In this document: positions 1 to 8,691 of the stretch, one piece after another
How positions within the stretch are numbered: the first letter of the stretch is position 1
Layout of the letters: every line of letters starts with the position of its first letter
NCBI GenBank assembly: GCA_947628225.1
Contig: CANQYY010000012.1
Coordinates: forward strand, 1 to 64,000
DNA: 64,000 nucleotides
Direction: 5' to 3'
From: an uncultured Lachnospiraceae bacterium
GTDB lineage: Bacteria; Bacillota; Clostridia; Lachnospirales; Lachnospiraceae
Position numbers and translations under genes: made by a program
The notes under the pieces: model-generated
Seen by the model: the letters and a program-made list of their open reading frames with translations, nothing else
Database searches by the model: none
What the model was told of the DNA's origin: nothing

Positions 1-879
1 AAGCCTTTGAGCGTACCGGTAAACGGCGGGCGCATTGTCGTGGAGAGCGCCGATTACACGCCGAAGGATTACACGGCTTGTGTGGAAATCCATGATATGG
101 AGGGAAAACTGGCCGCGAAGAAAGAAATTTCCTATTATGTGGATGATGCGGGCACAGTCCGGAGAGGGACGACCGATGAAAAAGGTATTCTGAGGCTGGA
201 GGGTCTGAGCGACGGCGCACATACAATCGGCGCCGTCTATGGAGAGCACGAGGCCTATGTGTGCAGTTATACGGGCACAGGAATCATTCTGGACTTCACG
301 GGGACGTACCCGCAGATAAAGGTTGATATGGATAAGCAGCAGGAGGCGCAGAAACCGGATCAGCAGAAGCCGTCCGATGGCGCTACCGTGTCACCGCAGC
401 CGGCTTCCTGCACGGTAGTTTTTACAGACGGCGGTAAGACCTCGAAAGTCACTGTAAAGGCCGGACAGAAGGTAACGCCACCGACGGCCGGCAAAAAGGG
501 CTATGTCCTGGACGGCTGGTACGCGGGGAAGGTTAAGTATAATTTTGGAAGACCTGTGACGTCCTCCCTCACACTCACAGCCAAATGGAAGAAGGTAAAG
601 ACTGGCAGGACGTCGGTGTCTAAGATCCGCAGAAAGAAGAAAAAGGTCACGATTACGCTGAAAAAGGTGTCCGGAGCCGCCGGTTATCAGATCAAGGCGG
701 GCAGCAATAAAAAACTGGGCAAAAACAAGAGACAGCGGACGGGAAAGAAAAATATCTTTACCATTAAAAAATGGACAAAGAAAAAAATCTATGTGAAAGC
801 CCGCGCTTATAAACGGGATTCCCTGGGGAAGAAGGTATACGGCAAATGGAGCCGTGTGAAGAAAAAGGCGAAGGGCTGA
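1..879 (+). CDS. C-terminal part of a secreted repeat protein (InlB B-repeat)
   Basis: The reading frame is open from the first base of the window, so the gene starts upstream and only its C-terminal 290 or so residues are seen. A beta-rich region comes first, followed by a Pro/Gln-rich linker (nt 335-408). Next is one unit of the InlB B-repeat (Listeria-Bacteroides repeat) type at nt 409-594, with the hallmark GYVLDGWY and LTAKW strings. The tail is very Lys/Arg-rich with a fibronectin-like feel. Such repeats are known from cell-surface and secreted proteins of Firmicutes. The basic tail resembles those of the secreted proteins at 17-21 kb. Function is unknown, and there is no sorting motif at the C-terminus. 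Confidence 0.75.
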   Translation, partial: KPLSVPVNGGRIVVESADYTPKDYTACVEIHDMEGKLAAKKEISYYVDDAGTVRRGTTDEKGILRLEGLSDGAHTIGAVYGEHEAYVCSYTGTGIILDFTGTYPQIKVDMDKQQEAQKPDQQKPSDGATVSPQPASCTVVFTDGGKTSKVTVKAGQKVTPPTAGKKGYVLDGWYAGKVKYNFGRPVTSSLTLTAKWKKVKTGRTSVSKIRRKKKKVTITLKKVSGAAGYQIKAGSNKKLGKNKRQRTGKKNIFTIKKWTKKKIYVKARAYKRDSLGKKVYGKWSRVKKKAKG

Positions 880-920
880 ACCTGAAATTATAGGGCGGAG
901 CGAAAACCGCCGGACAGGAG

Positions 921-978
921 GAGCGCACAGCCGGTAAGACGGGATATATCGTCTCCGGCTGTGCGTTTATTTTATTTT
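921..978 (+). terminator. Rho-independent terminator
   Basis: An 11-bp perfect stem (CGCACAGCCGG, 924-934, pairing with 955-965) is extended inward by AGAC/GTCT and followed by a T-rich tract (TTTATTTTATTTT). It sits 40 nt after the stop of the secreted repeat protein. Confidence 0.9.
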
Positions 979-1276
979 AAATAAGGTTAGAATTGATTAA
1001 ATGATGACGTGGTGTTATACTGTCCTGTCTTTGACAGTTTATAGAAAATAAAATCGCTGTAACCATAGTAAACATAGGGATTACAGTGATTTTCAAAAGC
1101 CGTCTTATAAGAGAAACGCTTGCTTGCAGGTTCCAATACCCTGGTATAAATGAGATTGGACAAAATGGCATTGATTTAACCTTTTGTAATATAAAAAGAC
1201 TCGGCATTTTTTGCTAAATTCAGCAGGTTGTGATAAAATTTACAAAGATAGAGATAGTAATAACAGGAGAAGGGAT
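979..1276. other. Intergenic stretch with a hairpin, no gene seen
   Basis: AT-rich, with no convincing coding frame or ribosome-binding site. It contains a near-perfect hairpin: AAAATCGCTGTAA at 1050-1062 against TTACAGTGATTTT at 1081-1093, with one mismatch. A shorter ACTGTC/GACAGT pair lies just before it. Neither is followed by a good U-tract on the plus strand. The promoter for the downstream alkD-like gene should lie near 1160-1250, but no clean -35/-10 pair stands out. Confidence 0.5.
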
Positions 1277-1969
1277 ATGAAGGCACGTCAGAGAGAAGTG
1301 AGAAAATGGCTGGAAGAACAGGCGGCGGTGGATTATAAAAAATTTTCATCTGCTTTAATTCCCGGCTGCGATAATATGCTGGGAGTCAGGATTCCCCTGC
1401 TGAGAAAAAAGGCAAAGGAGTTGGCGAAGGAGAACTGGCGGGATTTTGCCCGGGGGATGAAAGAAGAATATTTTGAAGAAACGATGATCGCCGGTATGGT
1501 AATAGGTTATGCAAGGGCGGATATTAAAGAAAAGATCGAGGCTGTCAGAGAGTTTATCCCCCGTATCCATAACTGGTCGGTAAATGATTGTTTCTGCAGT
1601 ACGATAAAGTTAAAACCGTCAGAGAGGGAGATTTTTTGGGATTTTTTAATGGAGTATAAGGATTCCCGGAAGGAATATGAGGTGCGGGTCGTGGCTGTTA
1701 TGCTGTTAGATCAGTACCTGATTCCCGAATATATAGAAGAAACGATAAAAACCCTTGATTATCTCTATGATGGCGATTATTATGGAAGTATGGGGATTGC
1801 CTGGGCGCTGGCAACGGCATACGCAAAATTTCCGGAGCAAACCCTGTCCCTTTTACGGGGCGAAAATCATTTGTCGGATTTTACTTATAATAAAGCAATT
1901 CAGAAAATGCTGGAGTCGTACCGGGTACCGCCGGAGGATAAGGAGATGCTTCGGGCAATGAAACGATAA
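1277..1969 (+). CDS. AlkD-family DNA alkylation repair protein
   Basis: 230 residues, all-helical HEAT-like repeat protein of the AlkD family (COG4912 type). In Bacillus cereus AlkD this fold excises positively charged N3/N7 alkyl-purines without base flipping. Supporting strings are HNWSVNDCFC, which carries the Trp and Asp expected of the AlkD active-site helix, and the segment around GIAWALATAYAKFPE, which carries the later Trp. An upstream in-frame ATG exists at 1211. The ATG at 1277 is preferred because AGGAGAAGGG (1265-1274) lies in front of it and the upstream extension does not resemble the family. A membrane protein follows 12 nt downstream, probably co-transcribed. Substrate range is inferred. 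Confidence 0.87.
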   Translation: MKARQREVRKWLEEQAAVDYKKFSSALIPGCDNMLGVRIPLLRKKAKELAKENWRDFARGMKEEYFEETMIAGMVIGYARADIKEKIEAVREFIPRIHNWSVNDCFCSTIKLKPSEREIFWDFLMEYKDSRKEYEVRVVAVMLLDQYLIPEYIEETIKTLDYLYDGDYYGSMGIAWALATAYAKFPEQTLSLLRGENHLSDFTYNKAIQKMLESYRVPPEDKEMLRAMKR

Positions 1970-1981
1970 AGGAGAATTGGT

Positions 1982-2620
1982 ATGAAAGAACGATGGATAA
2001 AAATACAGATCGGGCTGGTTATTATGGTATTTGTTGCCCTTGGAGTAGTAGAATATATTCAGTTGATGAATGCGTTTGACCTGCCTCAGGTTATGCTGGT
2101 GATGCCGGTGCTGGGTGCGATGGCTGTTATTTTACTAAAAAAGTATAGCTTTATTGTTCCCGTCGGCGTTGCTCTTCTTTCCTGTATTTACCAGATTACG
2201 GCAGGGGATTCCAATGCCCTCCATTATCTTCAGATGGATGCGGGAGGCATTGCCAGGGTGCTTGCCTATGTGCTGCCGCTCTGCCTGCTTTTTCTTGTGC
2301 TTGGCATGGGAGGGGGAGCGCTTATACGCGTGCTTATCAATCGGAAAAAGAAGATAGCTGTCGGAATAGCCTGTCTGTTTTTGGGGTTAATCATCATATT
2401 TGCGCCCTATTTGTTTGTTTTCCGTAACCCTCTCTATCCGATTCAGGCGCGCATCCGCCTGAACCAATATGCCAAAGAGAATTTTACCGATTACGGAATC
2501 AGTGAAAAGCGAATTTATTTTAATATGCAGACCTCGGATTACTGCTGCCGTGTTTTTATGGCAGATGGCGTCCTGCGGCAGATTGGGACGGATGAAAATG
2601 GCAATATAACAGAGGAATAA
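1982..2620 (+). CDS. Membrane protein of unknown function
   Basis: 212 residues. Five hydrophobic segments (about residues 8-28, 34-52, 55-72, 90-112 and 122-142) are followed by a soluble C-terminal part of about 65 residues, which begins with an amphipathic helix (YPIQARIRLNQYAKENF). It ends in a short acidic tail. The start is supported by AAAGGAG 8 nt upstream. It sits 12 nt after the alkD-like gene, so the two are probably one transcript, ending at the terminator just downstream. The C-terminal part resembles small extracytoplasmic domains seen in Firmicute membrane proteins. No function can be assigned. Confidence 0.8.
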   Translation: MKERWIKIQIGLVIMVFVALGVVEYIQLMNAFDLPQVMLVMPVLGAMAVILLKKYSFIVPVGVALLSCIYQITAGDSNALHYLQMDAGGIARVLAYVLPLCLLFLVLGMGGGALIRVLINRKKKIAVGIACLFLGLIIIFAPYLFVFRNPLYPIQARIRLNQYAKENFTDYGISEKRIYFNMQTSDYCCRVFMADGVLRQIGTDENGNITEE

Positions 2621-2680
2621 AAAAGAAAGCCGTTACTTTGGCAGCTATCGCTGCTTTATGTACCGGCTTTCTTTTTTTGT
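2621..2680. terminator. Bidirectional terminator between convergent genes
   Basis: A 12-bp perfect inverted repeat (AAAAGAAAGCCG 2621-2632 against CGGCTTTCTTTT 2664-2675) with T-runs on both strands. It lies between the stops of the membrane protein (plus) and nfnB (minus). Confidence 0.9.
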
Positions 2681-2691
2681 TTCAAAATATG

Positions 2692-4086
2692 TTATTTCGT
2701 TTTAATATACTCATCAATAGCTTTTGCCGCTGCTTTTCCGGCGCCCATAGCGAGAATTACCGTGGCGGCTCCGGTTACGGCGTCACCGCCGGCGTATACG
2801 CCTTCGCGCGTAGTCAGACCGGTGTCATCCTTTGTGATAAGGCAGCCATGATTGTTTGCCTCCAGACCCGGAGTAGTAGAACGAATCAATGGGTTTGGAC
2901 TGGTACCAATCGACATGATAACGGAATCCACGTCAATGACAAACTCGCTTCCCGGTTTTTCCACCGGACGGCGGCGTCCGCTCTCATCCGGCTCGCCCAG
3001 CTCCATTTCAATACATTTGATGCCGCAAACCAGACCGTCATCATTGCCGAGTATTTCTACCGGATTATTCAGGGTCTTAAAGATAATGCCCTCTTCTACG
3101 GCATGCTCTACCTCCTCTTTTCGCGCCGGAAGCTCTTCCATGCCACGGCGGTATACGATATAAACCTCCTGCGCGCCCAAACGTTTAGCGCTACGGGCGG
3201 CGTCCATTGCCACATTACCGCCGCCGACAACGGCAACCTTCTTCGCATGCTGGATCGGTGTTTTGCTTCCCTCCTGATAAGCCTTCATTAAGTTAATGCG
3301 GGTTAAAAATTCATTGGCAGAATAAACACCCTTTAAGCTTTCTCCGGGGATATTCATAAACCGCGGAAGTCCGGCGCCAGAGCCCACGAAAATGGCTTCG
3401 TTGCCCATTTCAAAAATTTCATCAATCGTAAGGACTTTGCCGATTACCATATTCGTTTCCACATCAACGCCAATCGCTTTCAGGTTATCAATTTCCTTTT
3501 GGACGATCGCCTTCGGCAGACGGAATTCAGGAATTCCGTAAACCAGTACGCCGCCTGCAAGGTGAAGGGCTTCAAAAATAGTAACCTTATATCCCATTTT
3601 AGCCAAATCCCCGGCTACGGTAAGGCCGCTCGGACCGGCGCCGATCACAGCAACCTTATGTCCGTTCGGCTCCGGCTTTACCGGAGTTTCGGTGGAATGC
3701 TCCCTGTGATAGTCGGCGACAAAGCGTTCCAGACGTCCAATCCCTACTGGCTCTCCTTTTATGCCGCGGACGCATTTTCCCTCGCACTGGGTTTCCTGCG
3801 GACATACGCGCCCGCACACAGCGGGAAGGGAAGTGGATTGGGAAAGAATTTCAAAGGCGCCTTCCATATCCTCGTTGGCAACTCTCTCAATAAAAGCCGG
3901 AATATCTATCTGCACCGGACATGCGCTGACGCATGGTTTTTTCGGGCAGTTCAGGCAGCGCCGCGCCTCGTTTACCGCCATATCGTAGGTGTAGCCGAGA
4001 GCTACTTCCTCAAAATTTTTATTTCTTACATCCGGGTCCTGTACCGGCATAGGACATTTGTTCATATCCATATTACGTTCTGCCAT
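2692..4086 (-). CDS. nfnB: NfnB-type NADPH-binding flavoprotein (GltA/glutamate synthase beta-like)
   Basis: 464 residues. With the neighbouring NfnA it should form the electron-bifurcating NADH-dependent ferredoxin:NADP+ oxidoreductase, which balances NADH, NADPH and ferredoxin pools in anaerobes. An N-terminal double [4Fe-4S] module is visible (CLNCPKKPCVSACP and, later, CGRVCPQETQCEGKC). It is followed by an FAD-binding Rossmann motif (VIGAGPSGLTVAG) and an NADPH-binding one (VVGGGNVAMDAARSA), and a C-terminal FAD motif (GVYAGGDAVTGAATV). A longer frame starts at 4119. The start at 4086 is preferred because GGAGG (4097-4101) is correctly spaced and the preceding gene ends at 4089. The same fold is used by the small subunit of glutamate synthase, but the tight pairing with nfnA and lack of a large subunit favour Nfn. 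Confidence 0.9.
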   Translation of the reverse strand: MAERNMDMNKCPMPVQDPDVRNKNFEEVALGYTYDMAVNEARRCLNCPKKPCVSACPVQIDIPAFIERVANEDMEGAFEILSQSTSLPAVCGRVCPQETQCEGKCVRGIKGEPVGIGRLERFVADYHREHSTETPVKPEPNGHKVAVIGAGPSGLTVAGDLAKMGYKVTIFEALHLAGGVLVYGIPEFRLPKAIVQKEIDNLKAIGVDVETNMVIGKVLTIDEIFEMGNEAIFVGSGAGLPRFMNIPGESLKGVYSANEFLTRINLMKAYQEGSKTPIQHAKKVAVVGGGNVAMDAARSAKRLGAQEVYIVYRRGMEELPARKEEVEHAVEEGIIFKTLNNPVEILGNDDGLVCGIKCIEMELGEPDESGRRRPVEKPGSEFVIDVDSVIMSIGTSPNPLIRSTTPGLEANNHGCLITKDDTGLTTREGVYAGGDAVTGAATVILAMGAGKAAAKAIDEYIKTK

Positions 4087-4088
4087 GA

Positions 4089-4931
4089 TTACTTGACCTC
4101 CTTTTTCAATAAGTTGCATGCTTTTTCGCGCGCCTGTGTTTCAAATTCCTTATACATGGTGCCCCGGTGCATCGCTTCATCAAAATCCACCAGATGTCCG
4201 TCAAAATCAGGGCCGTCGACACAGGCAAATTTCGTTTCGCCTCCGACTGTCAGGCGGCAGCCGCCACACATACCGGTTCCGTCGATCATGATCGGGTTCA
4301 TGCTGACAACGGTTTTGATTCCGTATTTCTTAGTAGTGAGGCAGACAAATTTCATCATAATAAGCGGACCGATGGCGATTACCTCGTCATATTCGTTCCC
4401 CTCCTGAATTAATTTCTCAAGAGCGTCCGTAACCAGACCCTTTTCGCCATAACTTCCGTCGTCCGTCATCATAACAAACCGGGAGCTGGACGAGCGGAAC
4501 TCATCCTCTAAAATCACTAAATCCTTGTTGCGGAAACCGACGATAGCATGAACCTCAGCTCCCATCTCATGCAGCTTTTTCGTTACCGGATAGGCAATGG
4601 CGCAGCCTACGCCGCCGCCGACGACGGCAACCTTTTTCAACCCTTCCGTGTGGGTAGGGACGCCCAGAGGACCTACAAAATCATGTACGAAGCCTCCTTT
4701 TTCCAGCGTGTCCAATTCCATGGTACCGGCGCCGACAATCTGATAAATAATAGTAACGGTACCAGCGTTACGGTCAAAATCTGCAATCGTCAAAGGAATC
4801 CGTTCGCTGTCTTCCCTGGCGCGGATAATAATAAACTGCCCCGGTTCCGCTTTTTTCGCAATGAGCGGAGCCTCCACTGTCATTTTTGAAACAGTTGGAT
4901 TCAGGGACATTTTTTCTACAATTTTAAACAT
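4089..4931 (-). CDS. nfnA: NfnA-type FAD/NAD/[2Fe-2S] subunit
   Basis: 280 residues of the ferredoxin-NADP reductase/dihydroorotate dehydrogenase electron-transfer type. An N-terminal FAD-binding barrel comes first (GQFIIIRAREDSERIPLT). It is followed by a nucleotide-binding domain (VAVVGGGVGCAIAYPV) and a C-terminal [2Fe-2S] cysteine cluster (GTGMCGGCRLTVGGETKFAC). In NfnAB this subunit binds NAD(H) and passes electrons to the larger subunit. The start at 4931 is chosen for its GGAGG at 4936-4940. The gene ends two bases before nfnB, whose ribosome-binding site lies inside this gene's end, so translation is probably coupled. DHODH-type (PyrK) identity is unlikely because no pyrD is near. Confidence 0.9.
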   Translation of the reverse strand: MFKIVEKMSLNPTVSKMTVEAPLIAKKAEPGQFIIIRAREDSERIPLTIADFDRNAGTVTIIYQIVGAGTMELDTLEKGGFVHDFVGPLGVPTHTEGLKKVAVVGGGVGCAIAYPVTKKLHEMGAEVHAIVGFRNKDLVILEDEFRSSSSRFVMMTDDGSYGEKGLVTDALEKLIQEGNEYDEVIAIGPLIMMKFVCLTTKKYGIKTVVSMNPIMIDGTGMCGGCRLTVGGETKFACVDGPDFDGHLVDFDEAMHRGTMYKEFETQAREKACNLLKKEVK

Positions 4932-4957
4932 GGTTCCTCCATTCTGCACAAACCTTA

Positions 4958-4969
4958 TGTGCCGGCACA
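4958..4969. promoter_or_regulatory. 12-bp perfect palindrome in the nfnAB leader
   Basis: TGTGCCGGCACA reads the same on both strands. It lies between the predicted nfnAB promoter and the nfnA start, where a repressor site would be expected. No known regulator is identified; the spacing does not match the usual Rex operator. Confidence 0.4.
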
Positions 4970-4996
4970 AATTGCCGTGTAAAAAATTTCGTTACT

Positions 4997-5025
4997 ATTT
5001 TACCACAGGAACCGACGAAATTCAA
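4997..5025 (-). promoter_or_regulatory. Predicted sigma-A promoter of nfnAB
   Basis: On the minus strand, -35 TTGAAT (5020-5025) and -10 TAAAAT (4997-5002, preceded by TGG) are separated by 17 nt. The transcript would run into nfnA with a leader of about 60 nt. Confidence 0.6.
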
Positions 5026-5057
5026 TTAGAAACCTTTTTTTTTCCTGCGGAATGGGG

Positions 5058-5086
5058 TTGACAAATCAGCAGGCATAATGTAATCT
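5058..5086 (+). promoter_or_regulatory. Predicted sigma-A promoter of the acyl-CoA synthetase/fabF pair
   Basis: TTGACA (5058-5063), 17-nt spacer, TAATCT (5081-5086). It is divergent from the nfnAB promoter, with about 30 nt between the two -35 boxes. Confidence 0.65.
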
Positions 5087-5159
5087 TTACAATGAGAAGC
5101 GGTTTTAAAAACTACATGAACTGGAAAAAAACTCTATAAATGAAGAAAGGATGGCAAAA

Positions 5160-6842
5160 ATGGAGCTTAGCAAAGACGCCGTTGTGGCACCGTTTATTCA
5201 AGTAGAAGAGGATGAACAGGGGGTATTGCAGAATATTGCTTTTACCAACGATGATACATTTAATTTTTCGTATGATATCGTAGACCGTCTGGCTAAAAAA
5301 TGTCCCGATAAGGTAGCAATGATCCATGTATCGAAAGAGGGAAAGGAGCGCACCTTTACGTTTTACGATATGTCGCGCTACTCTTCCAAGGTGGCAAATT
5401 ATTTACAGTTTTTGGGAATCCGCAAAGGCGACAGAGTAATGCTGGTGCTGAAGCGGCATTATCAGTTCTGGTTTGCTATTCTGGCGCTTCATAAGATTGG
5501 CGCTGTGGCGATTCCCGCCACAAACCTGCTGTTAAAATCAGATTTTGAATACCGGTTTAAGACAGGGGATGTGGACGCTGTTCTCTGTACGGCAGATGGC
5601 GCTGTTTCAAAGGAGATAGATAAGGCAGCCCGTTCCTATAAGGGGTTAAAGGTAAAGATTATGGTAGGCGCGAGCCGTCCGGGCTGGCGCAGTTTTAATA
5701 AGGAAGTAAAATATTTTTCCAGTCATTTTGCAAGACCAAGGGGGGAGAATGCCATCCGGGGGGACGACCCGATGATTATGTTTTTTACCTCCGGCACGAC
5801 TTCTTATCCAAAAATTACCACCCACAGTTTTAAATATCCGTTAGGACATTATATTACAGCAAAATATTGGCATCAGGTGGATCCGGAGGGGATTCATTTT
5901 GCCATCTCCGATACCGGATGGGGAAAGGCTCTTTGGGGAAAGCTATATGGACAATGGCTCTGCGAGGCCGCGATTTTTACTTATGATTTTGATGAATTTG
6001 ACGCAAAAGAAATTTTGCATATGATCGAGAAATATAAAATTACGACATTTTGCGCGCCGCCGACGGTGTACCGCGTCATGGTCCATTTAAAATTGGATCA
6101 ATATGATTTATCCTCCCTGCAGAATGTGACGACGGCAGGAGAGGCGTTGAATCCGGAAATTTTTGAAAAATTCAAGGCAAAGACCGGATTGACGCTGATG
6201 GAGGGCTTCGGTCAGACCGAAACAACGCTGATAATCGGAAATCTGGTGGGGACAACGCCGAAGCCGGGGTCAATGGGAAAACCGAGTCCGCAGTATGAGG
6301 TAAAGGTCATGCTGCCGGATGGTACGCTGGCAGAGCCGGAGGAGGAAGGAGAGATTGTTATCTCCACAGAGGAAAATACTCCGAACGGTCTGTTTACCGG
6401 GTACTATGGAGATGAAGAAAAAACGAACGCAGCATGGCACGATGGTTATTATCACACTGGCGATACTGCTTATTATGATGAAGATGGCTTCTTATGGTAT
6501 GTAGGGCGCACCGATGATGTAATCAAGTCATCCGGATACCGTATCGGGCCGTTTGAGATTGAAAATGAAATTATGAAGCTTCCGTATGTACTGGAATGTG
6601 CGGTCACCGCAGTTCCGGATCCGATCCGCGGGCAGGCAATTAAGGCGAGCATCGTACTGGCGAATGGGCAGGAGGCTTCCGATAAACTGAAGACGGAAAT
6701 TATGAAATCCCTGAAAAAAAATATTGCCTCTTATAAGTGGCCGAAGATTCTTGATTTTACCAAGGAGCTGCCAAAGACTATCAGCGGAAAGATACGCAGA
6801 AAGGAAATAAAAGAGCATGACTGGAATGAAAATGTCGAATAG
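5160..6842 (+). CDS. Acyl-CoA synthetase of the medium-chain (ACSM-like) AMP-forming family
   Basis: 560 residues, AMP-binding superfamily. The enzyme should activate a carboxylic acid to acyl-AMP and then acyl-CoA. Core motifs are present: the phosphate-binding loop TSGTTSYPK, the adenine-site region EGFGQTETT, the hinge region YHTGDTAYYDEDGF with GRTDDVIKSSGYRIG, and the C-terminal catalytic Lys in TISGKIRRKE. The segment SDTGWGKALWGKLYGQW is typical of medium-chain synthetases rather than acetyl-CoA synthetase. An ATG at 5151 touches the AAAGG (5146-5150). The ATG at 5160 has proper spacing and is preferred. The end of this gene overlaps the start of fabF by 26 nt, so the two are translationally coupled. 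The natural acid cannot be read from the sequence. Confidence 0.88.
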   Translation: MELSKDAVVAPFIQVEEDEQGVLQNIAFTNDDTFNFSYDIVDRLAKKCPDKVAMIHVSKEGKERTFTFYDMSRYSSKVANYLQFLGIRKGDRVMLVLKRHYQFWFAILALHKIGAVAIPATNLLLKSDFEYRFKTGDVDAVLCTADGAVSKEIDKAARSYKGLKVKIMVGASRPGWRSFNKEVKYFSSHFARPRGENAIRGDDPMIMFFTSGTTSYPKITTHSFKYPLGHYITAKYWHQVDPEGIHFAISDTGWGKALWGKLYGQWLCEAAIFTYDFDEFDAKEILHMIEKYKITTFCAPPTVYRVMVHLKLDQYDLSSLQNVTTAGEALNPEIFEKFKAKTGLTLMEGFGQTETTLIIGNLVGTTPKPGSMGKPSPQYEVKVMLPDGTLAEPEEEGEIVISTEENTPNGLFTGYYGDEEKTNAAWHDGYYHTGDTAYYDEDGFLWYVGRTDDVIKSSGYRIGPFEIENEIMKLPYVLECAVTAVPDPIRGQAIKASIVLANGQEASDKLKTEIMKSLKKNIASYKWPKILDFTKELPKTISGKIRRKEIKEHDWNENVE

Positions 6843-8070
6843 TCGCATAGTGGTAACCGGTATGGGTGCGGTAACTCCCATAGGGATTGGAGTGGAGCAG
6901 TATTGGGAAAATCTTGTGGCGGGAAAATGCGGGGTAGAAAAAATTACCCGTTTTGATACGGAAAATTTACCGGTAAAAATTGCCGCAGAGGTAAAAGATT
7001 TTGATGCGCTCGCTTTTATGCCAAAAAAGCTGACAAGAGAAATGGATGTTTTCATGCAGTATGGCTATGCGGCGGCAATGGAGGCGCTGGCGCAGGCAGG
7101 CGAGCCGGCGGCTTCGCCGGAACGCATGGGGCTGGTTGTAGGAACGGCATTGGGGGGGATTGCTCCGATTGCCCAGACACAGGACGGTGTCAGCACCGGC
7201 GAGCATAAAAAGGTCAGCCCGCGGTTTGTTCCAAAGATTATCGGGAACGAGGCGGCAGCCCAAGTAGCCATTGCCAAAGGATACCGGGGACCAAGCCTTA
7301 CCGTGAGTACGGCGTGTTCCTCCGGCGGAGATGCCATTAGTACGGCATGTCTGCTGCTCATGTCGGGACAGGCGGATGCCGTTTTAGCGATGGGAACCGA
7401 GTCGGCATTATCGCCGCTGTTTATTCTGGGACTGTCCTCTGCCCATGCATTGTCTACCAATAATGAAAATCCCCAGGGTGCGAGCCGTCCATTTGATAAG
7501 AACCGGGATGGGTTTGTCATTGGCGAGGGCGGCGGCGCTTTGGTATTGGAAACAGAGGAAAATGCAAAAAAACGGGGAGCGGTAATTTTAGCTGAGTTAG
7601 CGGGATTTTCAAACTGTACCGACGGCTATCATGTTACCAGCCCTCATCCGGAAGGAATCGGCGCTGTCTTTTGTATGGAAAAAGCAATTTCGCATGCCGG
7701 TTTAAAACCGGAGGATGTGGATTATATTAATACGCACGGGACCTCTACTCCGATGGGCGACCCTATTGAAACGGAGGCGATTGCAACGCTGTTCGGCAGC
7801 CATATAAAGGAGATGGCGGTAACTTCCACAAAAGGAGCTACCGGACATATGATGGGAGCGGGAGGGATTACCGAGGTGATCACCTGTATTCAGTGCATCC
7901 GCACCGGCGTGGTGCCGCCAACCCTGAACTATGAAACTCCGGATGAAAAATGTGTGCCGTTAAATTTTGTCCCGGGCAGCGCGATTGAGAAAAAGGTTAC
8001 GGTTGCCATGAGTAATTCCTTTGGCTTTGGCGGGCAGAATTCCAGTGTGATATTTCAGGAATATAAATAA
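6817..8070 (+). CDS. fabF: 3-oxoacyl-ACP synthase II (FabF/KAS II type)
   Basis: 417 residues, full length for FabF. This family condenses malonyl-ACP with acyl-ACP. The catalytic Cys-His-His triad is visible: C167 in TACSSGG, H307 in THGTSTPMGD and H344 in ATGHMMGAGG, each four residues beyond the E. coli positions. The start at 6817 has AAAGGA 11 nt upstream; ATGs at 6826 and 6832 are possible alternatives. Unlike a housekeeping fabF it is not beside fabD, fabG, acpP or accB but is fused by overlap to an acyl-CoA synthetase gene. It could therefore serve a dedicated acyl or polyketide product rather than bulk fatty acid synthesis. The function is known; the special role is inference. Confidence 0.9.
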   Translation: MTGMKMSNSRIVVTGMGAVTPIGIGVEQYWENLVAGKCGVEKITRFDTENLPVKIAAEVKDFDALAFMPKKLTREMDVFMQYGYAAAMEALAQAGEPAASPERMGLVVGTALGGIAPIAQTQDGVSTGEHKKVSPRFVPKIIGNEAAAQVAIAKGYRGPSLTVSTACSSGGDAISTACLLLMSGQADAVLAMGTESALSPLFILGLSSAHALSTNNENPQGASRPFDKNRDGFVIGEGGGALVLETEENAKKRGAVILAELAGFSNCTDGYHVTSPHPEGIGAVFCMEKAISHAGLKPEDVDYINTHGTSTPMGDPIETEAIATLFGSHIKEMAVTSTKGATGHMMGAGGITEVITCIQCIRTGVVPPTLNYETPDEKCVPLNFVPGSAIEKKVTVAMSNSFGFGGQNSSVIFQEYK

Positions 8071-8079
8071 AATAAAATG

Positions 8080-8122
8080 ACAAAAAACTGTCCCCTGTGC
8101 CGCAAGAGGGCAGTTTTTATTT
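8080..8122 (+). terminator. Rho-independent terminator after fabF
   Basis: AAAAACTG-T-CCC (8083-8093) pairs with GGGCAGTTTTT (8108-8118) around a loop, with one bulged T and a T-run at the end. Confidence 0.85.
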
Positions 8123-8191
8123 GAATAAAACATTTCATCTGGGAAATCCTATATAAAAAGGAAAAATAACCTTGGGAAAGGAAGGATACCG

Positions 8192-8650
8192 ATGAAATTT
8201 AAATTTAAAGCGGCGGTTACCATTGCGGCGGTTCTGTGGGCCGTGGTATTGGCGCAGACAGCAGCCACCCGGGTTTATATGGCAAAAACCGGTTTTACGC
8301 AGGCATTTGCAAGAAATCAGCTGCTGGTGATAAAGAAAAATACAGACACCCGAAATATTGCCGAAGGAAATACTTGCATTGAGGGAAGAGTTACTGGTAA
8401 AATGAGTAAAGAAAATATGGTGGAGCTGGCGGAGGACTTATTCCGCAGTATGGGCGGCGGCTGCGTCCTTGACAGCAGCAGGGACGCCGGAGGGAATTAT
8501 TATGTGGCTTATGGTTATACGAGCGGCATTGCCAAAACCAAAAAGGTAAATGGAAGAAGAATTAATCTTAATGTTGCCATATCGTATAATGAAAAGGAAA
8601 ATTGTACAGAGGTTACTTTGGGAACGCCGCTTATCAATTCGGATTTTTAG
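8192..8650 (+). CDS. YwmB-like secreted protein
   Basis: 152 residues. An N-terminal hydrophobic segment (about residues 7-26) looks like a signal peptide or membrane anchor. The rest matches the general pattern of the YwmB/DUF1779 (TATA-box-binding-like fold) family: a helix near KENMVELAEDLFRSMGG, then beta strands ending in INLNVAISYN and EVTLGTPLI. Bacillus YwmB is of unknown function and is often near cell-wall genes. GGAAAGGAAGG precedes the start. The family call rests on pattern recall, not a profile search. Confidence 0.6.
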   Translation: MKFKFKAAVTIAAVLWAVVLAQTAATRVYMAKTGFTQAFARNQLLVIKKNTDTRNIAEGNTCIEGRVTGKMSKENMVELAEDLFRSMGGGCVLDSSRDAGGNYYVAYGYTSGIAKTKKVNGRRINLNVAISYNEKENCTEVTLGTPLINSDF

Positions 8651-8691
8651 TTATCCACTGGTATTTTATACCGGTAAAGGGGGAAAGAATT

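Noticed and set aside
977..1207. Open frame of 76 codons on the minus strand in the first intergenic region
   Set aside because: No ribosome-binding site, no family-like pattern, and it runs through a hairpin; treated as chance.
3499..4407. Open frame of 302 codons on the plus strand opposite nfnB/nfnA
   Set aside because: It crosses two well-supported minus-strand genes, lacks a ribosome-binding site and has a composition typical of antisense reading.
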